A stretch of DNA of 14,182 nt. Source: Gemmatimonadota bacterium (lineage in GTDB: Bacteria; Gemmatimonadota; Gemmatimonadetes; Longimicrobiales; Gaopeijiaceae). Within the stretch, counting starts at the first letter, position 1. Each line of letters starts with the position of its first letter. The notes beneath the pieces were generated by a model. That model worked only from the letters and a program-made list of their open reading frames with translations, did not search any database and had not been told where the DNA came from. This document shows, one piece after another, positions 1 through 6,294 of this stretch. Position numbers and translations under genes: made by a program. Where the stretch lies: contig JAUQOX010000048.1 in the NCBI GenBank assembly GCA_030550695.1, positions 1-14,182 of the forward strand, in the 5' to 3' direction.

Positions 1-1
1 G

Positions 2-661
2 CCGCCGCCCCTGGAGGGGGCCTCCCCCGTGGACGTTCTCCGGCAGGCCATGGAGGCGGTAGCGGGGATGGAGCCGGAGAGGTTGGAGAAAATCCTGAGC
101 CGGGCGGCCATGGCTTTCTCCGTGCCGTTGGTCCTTGAAGAGGTGGTGGTGCCCCTGCTGGCCCGGATCGGCGCCTGGTGGGAAGGCGGGCGTTTCGGCC
201 CGGCCCATGAGCATGTGGCCACCGTGGTCATCCGACGGTTCCTGGAATGGTTGCTGGAGACCATACGGGTGGCCAGCCCCAGTCCGGTCCTGGTGGCAGC
301 CACCCCGGCGGGGGAGCGGCACGAGCTGGGGGCCCTTTTGGCCGCCGTGTCCGCGGCTGCGGAAGGTTGGACGGCCTATTATCTGGGCCCCGATCTGCCG
401 GCGGGCGAAATTGCGGCGGCTGCGGGGAAGCTGAGGGCCAGGGTGGTGGCCCTTTCTTGCGTGGATGAGGGCACCGTCGGGCGTCTGGGCGAGGAACTGG
501 AAAGGCTTCGGGCCGGCCTGGCGAAGGACGTGGTGGTGTTGGTCGGGGGGGGTAGGGTGCTGGCGGAGAAGGGAGACGGGGTTCCTGCGCCGGAGGGGGT
601 GGAGAAGTTGGGCAGCCTGGGGGAACTCAGGAAAAGATTGAGGGAATTGGGAGGGAGGTGA
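2..661 (+). CDS. Cobalamin-binding light-sensor-type regulator, C-terminal part (CarH/LitR-like, 5' partial)
   Basis: The frame is open to the left edge of the window; the GTG at 29 is only an internal valine candidate, so I treat the gene as entering from outside. The visible part has a helical cap domain followed by a Rossmann-like B12-binding domain. The cap carries W-x9-EH (WEGGRFGPAHEH), the signature known from CarH/LitR photoreceptors, where these residues cover the upper face of adenosylcobalamin. The B12 domain has an E-x-H-x-x-G motif (GERHELG), whose His would be the lower axial ligand, and a C-terminal VLVGGG loop. In this family a MerR-type DNA-binding domain precedes the cap; it would lie outside the window. 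Inferred role: transcription repressor that responds to light through B12, often controlling carotenoid or DNA photorepair genes. Other B12-dependent sensors remain possible because the DNA-binding domain and targets are not visible. Confidence 0.8.
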   Translation, partial: PPPLEGASPVDVLRQAMEAVAGMEPERLEKILSRAAMAFSVPLVLEEVVVPLLARIGAWWEGGRFGPAHEHVATVVIRRFLEWLLETIRVASPSPVLVAATPAGERHELGALLAAVSAAAEGWTAYYLGPDLPAGEIAAAAGKLRARVVALSCVDEGTVGRLGEELERLRAGLAKDVVVLVGGGRVLAEKGDGVPAPEGVEKLGSLGELRKRLRELGGR

Positions 662-752
662 GGGGAGGGAGAGGGCGAGCAGGAGAGCGCCCCCCGCTGG
701 GCCGGGAGGTGGGGAAGGGAAGAGTGGAGAGGGGAATTGGTGGCCGCCCGCA

Positions 753-774
753 GGGTGTTTCACGTGAAACACCC
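753..774. promoter_or_regulatory. parS: parS centromere site (ParB-binding palindrome)
   Basis: Positions 756-771 read TGTTTCACGTGAAACA, an exact match to the well-known bacterial parS consensus. The flanking GGG and CCC extend it to a perfect 22-bp palindrome. It lies in the intergenic space between two convergent genes, about 0.9 kb upstream of parA and 1.7 kb upstream of parB, which is the usual origin-proximal arrangement. ParB would load here as a CTP-dependent clamp and spread. I found no second copy in the window by eye. Confidence 0.95.
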
Positions 775-792
775 CCCCTCGTCGAGGAGCAC

Positions 793-809
793 CGCCCCTT
801 GCCGGGGCG
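793..809. terminator. Small GC-rich stem-loop between convergent genes
   Basis: CGCCCC (793-798) and GGGGCG (804-809) form a 6-bp stem with a 5-nt loop, between the 3' ends of the B12-regulator gene and the minus-strand lipoprotein gene. There is no U-tract on either side, so an intrinsic terminator is only a weak possibility. The position between convergent genes is the main reason to mention it. Confidence 0.25.
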
Positions 810-880
810 TCCGTCCTTCCGTGCCCGATGGAACTCCGGGAAAGGAGAGAGCCCCCCTGCCCCTTGGTCGTCCTCCCTCC

Positions 881-1336
881 TCACAGCTTCAACGGCACCA
901 GTTCCATCTTGATTTCCGCCGGTTCTCGAACACCGTCCAGGTTGAAGTCGAACTCCGTCTCTCCTTCCAGGAGCAAGGTGGATCCCTCCAACCTCCACGT
1001 GCCCGTGGTAGGGGGTCCCGGGGGAAGGGTGGGAGTGATGGTGAGGCGGTTCCCCTTCACCGAGATGGTGCCCGTTTCCACGTTGGTCTGCCCAAACACG
1101 GACAAGGTGGCGGAATAGGTGCCGTTCCCCACCACCGAGAGGGTGAAGACCGCCCCCTGGGCTATGAGGTCCACCTGCACCTGGGGGTTCCCTCGATCCG
1201 TCAGAACCATGCTCCGCCCCCGCCAGGTTCCCACCAGAGGGGCGAGTTCCCCTTCCGGTTTGCTGGGATCCCCCGAACAGCCCGGGGCCCATACCGTGAG
1301 CCCGACCAGAGCGACGGACATCACCAAACGTCTCAT
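881..1336 (-). CDS. Putative lipocalin-like lipoprotein
   Basis: This encodes 151 residues from the ATG at 1336. That start is preferred over the upstream in-frame one at 1438 because it is preceded by a good Shine-Dalgarno (GGGAGAAG) and begins directly with a signal peptide (MRR, then a hydrophobic stretch LVMSVALVGLTVWA). The peptide ends in a weak lipobox APGC with the acylated Cys at residue 20; Pro at -2 is unusual. The mature part is Thr/Gly/Val-rich with alternating hydrophobic strands, starting LVGTW and ending in an EFDFNLDG-type turn. This pattern resembles small lipocalin-like or META-like beta-barrel lipoproteins that are common in Gemmatimonadota. No catalytic motif is visible and the function is unknown. 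It is the only minus-strand gene I accept and is convergent with the B12 regulator. Confidence 0.75.
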   Translation of the reverse strand: MRRLVMSVALVGLTVWAPGCSGDPSKPEGELAPLVGTWRGRSMVLTDRGNPQVQVDLIAQGAVFTLSVVGNGTYSATLSVFGQTNVETGTISVKGNRLTITPTLPPGPPTTGTWRLEGSTLLLEGETEFDFNLDGVREPAEIKMELVPLKL

Positions 1337-1550
1337 GGGGCTTCTCCCTGCAAAGGCTTTGGGTGAAGGAGGAAACTCTTCCCAGGAGCAGCGGCCCGAA
1401 GCGCCCCAGGCCGCCAGAGGGCGACGAACGGGCTCCAACGCCCCTGGCCCCCAGGGCAGAGACCTGCTGGCGGGAGGCCCCGGGCCCGGCCGACAGCCCC
1501 GCCCCTCCAGGGGGGAATCTCCCGGCCCCGGGACGGCAGATCAAGACCGG

Positions 1551-1579
1551 TAGGCATCACGCTCTTCCCTCCTTATTAT
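1551..1579 (+). promoter_or_regulatory. Candidate sigma-70 promoter for the parA operon
   Basis: TAGGCA (1551-1556, 4 of 6 to TTGACA) and TATTAT (1574-1579, 5 of 6 to TATAAT) are separated by exactly 17 bp, in the only AT-rich patch of the 305-nt gap before parA. Transcription would start near 1586, leaving an untranslated leader of about 56 nt. The rest of the 1337-1641 gap shows no other convincing element, apart from a doubtful minus-strand reading frame described in the findings. Confidence 0.4.
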
Positions 1580-1641
1580 TTACTGGCCCCTGAGCAGTCC
1601 CCCCTCCCTCGGCCCAGGGAGATCGAAAAGCCTTCCGGAAG

Positions 1642-2472
1642 ATGTCCCGGATCATTGCCATCGCGAATCAGAAGGGCGGTGTCGGCAAAACCACCACCGC
1701 CATCAACCTCGGGGCCTCTCTGGCGGTCGCCGAGCAAAAGACCCTCGTGGTGGATATGGATCCCCAGGCCAACGCGTCCAGTGGCCTGGGGATCACCCAT
1801 GGCAAGGCACCTTTCACCATCTACGACGTCCTCATCCGGGGAAGACCTATGTCCGAGGCGATTCGCCGGGAGGTGCACTTCCCCTTCCTCGATCTCCTTC
1901 CCTCTTCCCGGGACCTGGTGGGGGCCGAGGTGGAAATGGTGGGGATGCCGAACCGCGAGACGATCCTGCGCCGTGCCCTGGAGGAGGTGCGCAGCCAGTA
2001 CGACTTCATCCTCTTGGATACCCCTCCCTCCCTGGGGTTCCTCACCCTGAACACCTTGGCGGCTGCAGACTCGGTCCTGATTCCCATCCAGTGCGAATTC
2101 TATGCGTTGGAAGGACTGGGCCAGCTCCTGAACACGGTGCGATTGGTCCAGAAGGGCCTCAACCCCTCCCTGGAGATCGAGGGCGTCCTTCTGACCATGT
2201 ACGACAACCGCCTGAACCTTTCCCGTCAGGTGGCCTCCGACGCCCGGGACTACTTCGGGCCCAAGGTCTTCAAGACGGCCATCCCGCGGAACGTACGGCT
2301 GGCGGAGGCTCCCAGTTTCGGTGAGCCCATCGCCCGGTACGACGCCCTCTCGGCCGGAGCCCAAAGCTACCTGGCCCTTGCCCGGGAACTCCTTCGCCGG
2401 GACGGGAAGCGGCGAAAGCCCGGGGTCGCCCCCCGGCAGGCCCAGGAATCGTCAGGGGGAGCCGAGGGATGA
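1642..2472 (+). CDS. parA: Chromosome-partitioning ATPase ParA (Soj)
   Basis: This is a 276-residue P-loop ATPase of the ParA/MinD superfamily. It drives movement of the ParB-parS complex by nucleotide-dependent binding to the nucleoid. The deviant Walker A KGGVGKTT is at residues 11-18 with the signature Lys at 11, the A' motif VVDMDPQAN at 36-44, and Walker B FILLDTPPS near 122-130. There is no N-terminal helix-turn-helix extension, so it is the short chromosomal type rather than the plasmid type Ia form. ATG 1642 is the only sensible start: no in-frame start lies upstream, and the protein begins at once with the canonical first strand. Its Shine-Dalgarno is poor; GGAAG abuts the start and AGGGAG is about 20 nt away. 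The stop overlaps parB (ATGA). Confidence 0.97.
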   Translation: MSRIIAIANQKGGVGKTTTAINLGASLAVAEQKTLVVDMDPQANASSGLGITHGKAPFTIYDVLIRGRPMSEAIRREVHFPFLDLLPSSRDLVGAEVEMVGMPNRETILRRALEEVRSQYDFILLDTPPSLGFLTLNTLAAADSVLIPIQCEFYALEGLGQLLNTVRLVQKGLNPSLEIEGVLLTMYDNRLNLSRQVASDARDYFGPKVFKTAIPRNVRLAEAPSFGEPIARYDALSAGAQSYLALARELLRRDGKRRKPGVAPRQAQESSGGAEG

Positions 2473-3371
2473 GCCGGGGAAAGCGGGAGCGACTGGGCAG
2501 GGGTTTGGGGGCCCTTTTGGGGGAGTACCTCGCGCCGGAGGAAGGATCGGCGGGGGGTGAGACACGCTCCCTACCCGTGGGTCAGATCAGCCCGAACCCG
2601 TATCAGCCCCGGAGGCGATTCTCCCAGGAGGAGATCCAGGAGCTGGCCCTCTCCATTCAGGAAAACGGTTTGTTGCAGCCGATCCTGGTTCGCCCTTCCC
2701 CCACTTCTGAGGACCGTTGGGAACTGGTGGCCGGAGAACGCCGCCTTCGGGCGGTAGCCAGCCTCGGCTGGCAGGAGATCCCGGCGTTGGTGCGGGAGGT
2801 GGACGACCGCACCCTCCTGGTCTTGGCCCTGGTGGAGAACCTCCAGCGAGCGGAATTGGGTCCCCTGGAAGAGGCGGAAGGGTACCGGGTCTTGGTGGAG
2901 TCCTTCGGACTGACCCACGGCGAGGTGGCTAAAGCGGTGGGGAAGGATCGCACCACCGTGGCCAACGCCTTGCGTCTCCTCCGGCTTCCGCCGTCGGTTC
3001 GCCGCCTGGTGGCAGACGGCCTCCTCTCGGCGGGTCACGCCAGGACCTTGGCGGGCCTCCCGGACCCCGCAAGGGCCGCGGAACTCGCCCGGAGGGCCGT
3101 CGAGGGAGGGTGGACGGTGCGGAGATTGGAAGAAGCGGTACGGGGAGAAAAAAGCCGGGGTGGAGGGGTCCGAACCAACGTCGACAACGGCCGAGATCCC
3201 GTTTTGGCGGCTCTGGAAGACGCCTTGCAAAGTGCCCTGGATGCCAGGGTGGTGGTGAAACGAGTGGGGAAACAAGGCGGCACCATCACCATCCCCTTCA
3301 GGAATACCGAGGATTTCGAGCGCCTTTTCACCCTCCTCACCGGCAAAGAAGCCGGGGAGATCCTCGCTTGA
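2469..3371 (+). CDS. parB: Chromosome-partitioning protein ParB (Spo0J)
   Basis: This is a 300-residue CTP-dependent DNA clamp that loads at parS and recruits ParA and SMC. The N-terminus has the Arg/Lys-rich LGRGLGALLG segment that in this family stimulates the ParA ATPase. The CTP-binding ParB/Srx fold follows, with NPYQPRRRF at residues 43-51 and the nucleotide motif GERRLRA at 89-95. ENLQRAELGPLEEA is at 123-136, the helix-turn-helix around 146-172 (LTHGEVAKAVGKDRTTVANA), and SAGHARTLAGL at about 187-197. The C-terminal 60 residues form the dimerisation domain. The ATG start overlaps the parA stop by 4 nt, implying translational coupling, and its own stop overlaps the next gene. A perfect target site (parS) lies 1.7 kb upstream. 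All key motifs are intact. Confidence 0.97.
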   Translation: MSRGKRERLGRGLGALLGEYLAPEEGSAGGETRSLPVGQISPNPYQPRRRFSQEEIQELALSIQENGLLQPILVRPSPTSEDRWELVAGERRLRAVASLGWQEIPALVREVDDRTLLVLALVENLQRAELGPLEEAEGYRVLVESFGLTHGEVAKAVGKDRTTVANALRLLRLPPSVRRLVADGLLSAGHARTLAGLPDPARAAELARRAVEGGWTVRRLEEAVRGEKSRGGGVRTNVDNGRDPVLAALEDALQSALDARVVVKRVGKQGGTITIPFRNTEDFERLFTLLTGKEAGEILA

Positions 3372-4153
3372 AAAGCCGACCCGACGCCCCGAAGGGGGTG
3401 ACGGTGGTCCTCCTGCCCGATGGCGGAGGGCCTCCCCGCTCCCTCCGCATTTCGGCGGCCTGGATGGCCGCCCTCGCCGCCGGCCTTCTGGCTGCCGTAG
3501 CCGGAGTGGTCGTCCTGGGGTCGTCCTGGTGGTTCCTGGCCCTGGAGGCTGCCCGGGGTTGGAGGTTGCAGGAAGAGGTGGACTCGCTCCGCGAACAACA
3601 GGTCCGGGTCTACCTCCTGGCCCAGCAACTCGAGAGGCTGGAGCAAGAGTACGAGAAGGTCCGAGCCCTTTTCCTTCCCGCGACTCCACCCCCCGCTCCC
3701 GATCTCTGGCTCCCGCCCACCGGTCTTCCCACCCGGCGGGACCTCAGGGCGGGCCCTTCCCCCGAGGATTCCCTTCCGACCCTGTGGCCCCTCACCGAGG
3801 CGGGTTTCATCACTCGGGCCCTCCTCAGGGAGGCCCCGGAGAACCACCCCGGCGTGGACATCGCCGTCCCCACGGATTCCTACGTTCGGGCGGCGGGGGC
3901 GGGGCGGGTGGCGGCGGCGGGGGAAGACCCGGTTTACGGTCTTTTCGTCGCCTTGGATCACGCCAAGGGCTACCGAACGGTCTACGGCCATCTCTCACAA
4001 CTCTTCGTGGAGGTGGGCCAAGGGGTGAGAAAAGGAGAGGTGATCGGCCTATCCGGCTCCACGGGGCAGTCCACCGCCCCCCACCTCCATTTCGAGGTCC
4101 TGAGACAAGGCACCCCCGTGGACCCGTTCACGCTCGTGACTCGTCCTGGATAG
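3368..4153 (+). CDS. Membrane-anchored M23 (LytM) metallopeptidase
   Basis: Read from a TTG at 3368 that overlaps the parB stop as TTGA, this gives 261 residues. The TTG has a GGGGAG Shine-Dalgarno 8 nt upstream, and no ATG gives the full membrane segment. Layout: short cytoplasmic N-terminus, one transmembrane helix (about 30-57), a coiled coil (about 60-101, rich in E, Q, L and R), a Pro-rich linker (104-122), then the LytM domain. The Zn ligands are all present: H160 and D164 in HPGVD, and H241 in HLHFE, with H239 and H208 (YGHLS) as catalytic histidines. It is therefore probably an active peptidoglycan endopeptidase facing the periplasm. The neighbouring bactofilin suggests a role in localised wall remodelling, as in bactofilin-M23 pairs known from Helicobacter. 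Whether it cleaves wall or is regulated by the coiled coil is inference. Confidence 0.9.
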   Translation: MKSRPDAPKGVTVVLLPDGGGPPRSLRISAAWMAALAAGLLAAVAGVVVLGSSWWFLALEAARGWRLQEEVDSLREQQVRVYLLAQQLERLEQEYEKVRALFLPATPPPAPDLWLPPTGLPTRRDLRAGPSPEDSLPTLWPLTEAGFITRALLREAPENHPGVDIAVPTDSYVRAAGAGRVAAAGEDPVYGLFVALDHAKGYRTVYGHLSQLFVEVGQGVRKGEVIGLSGSTGQSTAPHLHFEVLRQGTPVDPFTLVTRPG

Positions 4154-4175
4154 CCTTCGAGGAGTCTGGTTTCCC

Positions 4176-4556
4176 ATGTCCAAAGATCGTGCGCCCCGTT
4201 TCGCTTCCGCCGAACAGATCATTTCCCTCATCGGCCCGGGAATGACGGTGGTGGGAAATTGCGAGACCGACGGTGCCCTTCGGATCGAAGGGAAAATCCA
4301 GGGAAATGTCCGGGCAGGGAAATCCGTCGTGGTAGGGAAGGATGGGGTGGTGGAGGGGGACATCCACACGCAGGATGCCATCATTTCGGGGGTGGTCCGG
4401 GGGACGGTGCGAGCCGAATCTCGCCTTGAAATCCAGGCAAGCAGTCGAATCGAAGGGGACATTTGGGCGGGGAGGATGCAACTGGAGGAGGGAGCCCACC
4501 TGACCGGCTCCGTCCGCGTCGGTGCGGTCCCCCCCGAGGGTCCTCCCCTTTCCTGA
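4176..4556 (+). CDS. Bactofilin (polymer-forming cytoskeletal protein)
   Basis: This encodes 126 residues from ATG 4176, with GAGGAG 11 nt upstream. The core (about 20-115) consists of short repeats with regularly spaced Gly and Val/Ile: GNCETDGALRIEGKIQGNV, then VVVGKDGVVEGDI, AIISGVVRGTV and RIEGDI. This is the right-handed beta-helix pattern of bactofilins, which polymerise without nucleotide. The N-terminal tail (MSKDRAPRF...) and the Pro-rich C-terminus are short and disordered, as usual. The gene follows the M23 peptidase by 22 nt and is probably co-transcribed with parAB. Known precedents are a bactofilin scaffold holding ParABS in Myxococcus and bactofilin-M23 shape control in Helicobacter. 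No membrane-binding segment is obvious apart from the short hydrophobic IISLIG near residues 15-20. Confidence 0.95.
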   Translation: MSKDRAPRFASAEQIISLIGPGMTVVGNCETDGALRIEGKIQGNVRAGKSVVVGKDGVVEGDIHTQDAIISGVVRGTVRAESRLEIQASSRIEGDIWAGRMQLEEGAHLTGSVRVGAVPPEGPPLS

Positions 4557-4578
4557 ACCTTGTCTGGTGGATGACCTG

Positions 4579-4622
4579 CCTCCGGGGGGCTTCGTCTTCG
4601 GAGGGACAGCCGGGCGCCCCGG
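4579..4622 (+). terminator. Weak tandem stem-loops after the bactofilin gene
   Basis: CCTCCG (4579-4584) pairs with CGGAGG (4599-4604), and CCGGG (4610-4614) pairs with CCCGG (4618-4622). Only four T residues follow, and these belong to the first DnaA-box-like sequence. This could end the parAB operon transcript, but it is a poor intrinsic terminator. Confidence 0.3.
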
Positions 4623-4624
4623 GG

Positions 4625-4731
4625 TTTTCCACACCTGTGGAAAAAGGGCTTTCGTGTCTAAGTCATTTTCTTTCAATCTGTTGCGTCTTTTCATCCAGAG
4701 GCTTGGGAAAAATCTTCCCTCTTTTTCCACA
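4625..4731. other. oriC: Candidate replication origin (DnaA-box cluster with AT-rich segment)
   Basis: TTTTCCACA occurs at 4625-4633, its reverse complement at 4636-4644 (head-to-head pair with CC between), and again at 4723-4731. TTTTCCACA differs by one base from the E. coli DnaA box TTATCCACA and is a recognised box form in cyanobacteria. The 80 nt from 4645 are about 59% A+T by my count, strikingly high for this GC-rich window. The region is non-coding (4557-4952), sits right behind parAB, and parS is 3.9 kb away, all typical of origin-proximal DNA. dnaA, dnaN or mnmG are not in the window and only three strong boxes are present. A dyad operator bound by another protein is the main alternative. 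The rest of the gap to 4952 shows nothing I recognise. Confidence 0.5.
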
Positions 4732-4952
4732 GGTTCTTCGGACCCTTGACGCCCCCCGGCGCTTCGTTCCGGGCGGCAGGAGGCCCGGGGGTGCCCAGGA
4801 AGCCTTTGCCCGGTCAGGGCCGAAAGGAACGACCGCCGCCGCGAAGGACACGAGCCGCCCCTTGCCGTCGCTCCATCCCCCCGGCCGGTCCCGACCCCAA
4901 GGGGCCATCGGCGGAGGGGCCATGACCCTGGACTTCATTCCGGGACGTTCCC

Positions 4953-5708
4953 ATGGCAGAATTAGAACGCATCCTCGAATTTCTGGACGACACCTTCCGA
5001 CCTGCCGAATTTCCCGATTACCCTGATTCCTGGAACGGGCTACAGGTGGAGGGCCCCCCGGAGATCGGCCGTGTGGGGGCGGCGGTGGATGCCAGCGAGG
5101 CTGTGGTGACGGAAGCCGTCCGCCGGGGGGTCCATCTCCTCCTCGTCCACCACGGTCTTTTTTGGGGGGGGGCCGCCCCCCTCACCGGACCCCGCTTTCG
5201 AAAGGTGGCTGCCCTCATCCGGGGGGGGACCGCTCTCTACAGTCTGCACCTCCCTTTGGACGCACACCCCGAGATGGGGAACAACGCGCTTCTCATCCGG
5301 GCGGTGGGGCTGGAGCCGGCGGGCCCCTTCGGGTCCTTCAAAGGAGTACCGGTGGGGTGGTGGGCCGAAGCAGATCTGGAGCGCGACGAGCTGGCAGCCC
5401 GCCTGAGGGGTGCGACCGGTGAGGGGGTCCGACTCATCCCCGGGGGACCTGCCGTGGTGAAGAGGCTCGGCGTCCTCACCGGCTCGGGCGCATCGGCCCT
5501 TCAGGAGGCCGCCCGAAGCGGCCTGCAGGCGCTGGTGACCGGGGAGGCCCCCCACCACGCCTACCACGAGGCCATGGAGCTGGGGATCAATCTCTACCTG
5601 GGAGGGCACTACGCTACGGAAGTCTTCGGGGTCCGGGCCCTCGGGGCCCGTCTGGGCGAGATGTTCGATTTGCCCTGGGATTTCCTGCACTTCCCCACCG
5701 GTCTCTAG
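4953..5708 (+). CDS. Nif3-like dinuclear metal centre protein (DUF34)
   Basis: This is a 251-residue member of the Nif3/DUF34 family, annotated elsewhere as GTP cyclohydrolase 1 type 2 homologue. The true reaction is poorly established; it forms hexamers with a two-metal site. Visible family motifs are SWNGLQVEG (26-34), the metal-binding HHG at 66-68, LHLPLDAHPEMGNN (98-111, with D103 and H105), and GGHYATE (217-223, with H219 and E223). All ligands are present. It is the short form without the inserted PII-like domain. The start at ATG 4953 has only a weak Shine-Dalgarno; a stronger GGAGGGG serves an out-of-frame ATG at 4922. A T6G9 homopolymer run lies inside the gene at 5158-5172, just after HHG, with the frame preserved. 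Confidence 0.9.
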   Translation: MAELERILEFLDDTFRPAEFPDYPDSWNGLQVEGPPEIGRVGAAVDASEAVVTEAVRRGVHLLLVHHGLFWGGAAPLTGPRFRKVAALIRGGTALYSLHLPLDAHPEMGNNALLIRAVGLEPAGPFGSFKGVPVGWWAEADLERDELAARLRGATGEGVRLIPGGPAVVKRLGVLTGSGASALQEAARSGLQALVTGEAPHHAYHEAMELGINLYLGGHYATEVFGVRALGARLGEMFDLPWDFLHFPTGL

Positions 5709-5850
5709 GTCTGCCCTCCCACGGGCGCCGGGATGGGGGCGTGAACTCGGGCCCCGAGGCCGCACGCAGGGGACGCCAAACTTGCCTCCCCATCAACGTT
5801 TCCTGATCTTACGCCCCTCCACGGCCCACCTGGCCTTCCGGAGGCTGTCC

Positions 5851-6290
5851 ATGTTCCGCCAATCTTCCTGTGCCGCGGCGGTTCCGGCGGTGTTGGGAGT
5901 GTTCCCCTTTCCGGCCGCCGGCGCCCAGGCTATACCGGCACCAGCAGACTTTTTCGGCTTCGAAAGCGGAACCAACGGGAACTTGGCGGACTGGGGACAG
6001 CTGACGGCCTCCTTCGAGGCCTTGGCCAAGGCGAGCCCCAGGGTGTCGGTGGACCCGTTGGGGACCTCCACGAGGGGACTTCCCTTCGTCCTGGCGGCCA
6101 GGTACGCCTCTCTGACACTTTGTGGCTCTCCGGTTGGGCTTTGGGGGAGCACCTTACGGGGTGGCCTGCCTTGCTTTCGGCCCGGGTCGGGCCGGGTTCC
6201 GTGGTCCTGTTCGGCCTCCAGCCCGACTAGCGGGGGCGGTCGGTAGGGGCACGGTTCCTGTTGTTCAACGCTTTGGCGGAGGGTCGGTAG
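5851..6290 (+). pseudogene. M14 zinc carboxypeptidase relic (internal deletion, frameshift, nonsense codon)
   Basis: ATG 5851 has a good GGAGG Shine-Dalgarno 6 nt upstream. It opens a signal peptide (MFRQ..., hydrophobic AAAVPAVLGVFPF, cleavage near AGAQA) and then ADFFGFESGTNGNLADWGQL and EALAKASPRVSVDPLG, ending TRGLPFVLAA at about 6099. This matches, from memory, the start of the large secreted M14 peptidases of Gemmatimonadota. The frame then changes: in the +2-shifted frame, from about 6105, one reads LWLSGWALGEHLTGWPALL and then GSVVLFGLQPD, stop (TAG 6228), RGRSVGARFLLFNALAEGR, stop (6288). That resembles the C-terminus of the same family. The zinc-binding HxxE catalytic domain and the whole middle are missing. 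I infer a large internal deletion near 6091-6105 plus a Tyr-to-stop type mutation. The relic ends 4 nt before the next start. Confidence 0.7.
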
Positions 6291-6294
6291 GCTG

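Noticed and set aside
2571..3689. Minus-strand open frame opposite parB and the M23 gene
   Set aside because: It is a shadow frame with low-complexity composition and conflicts with intact ParB and M23 motifs.
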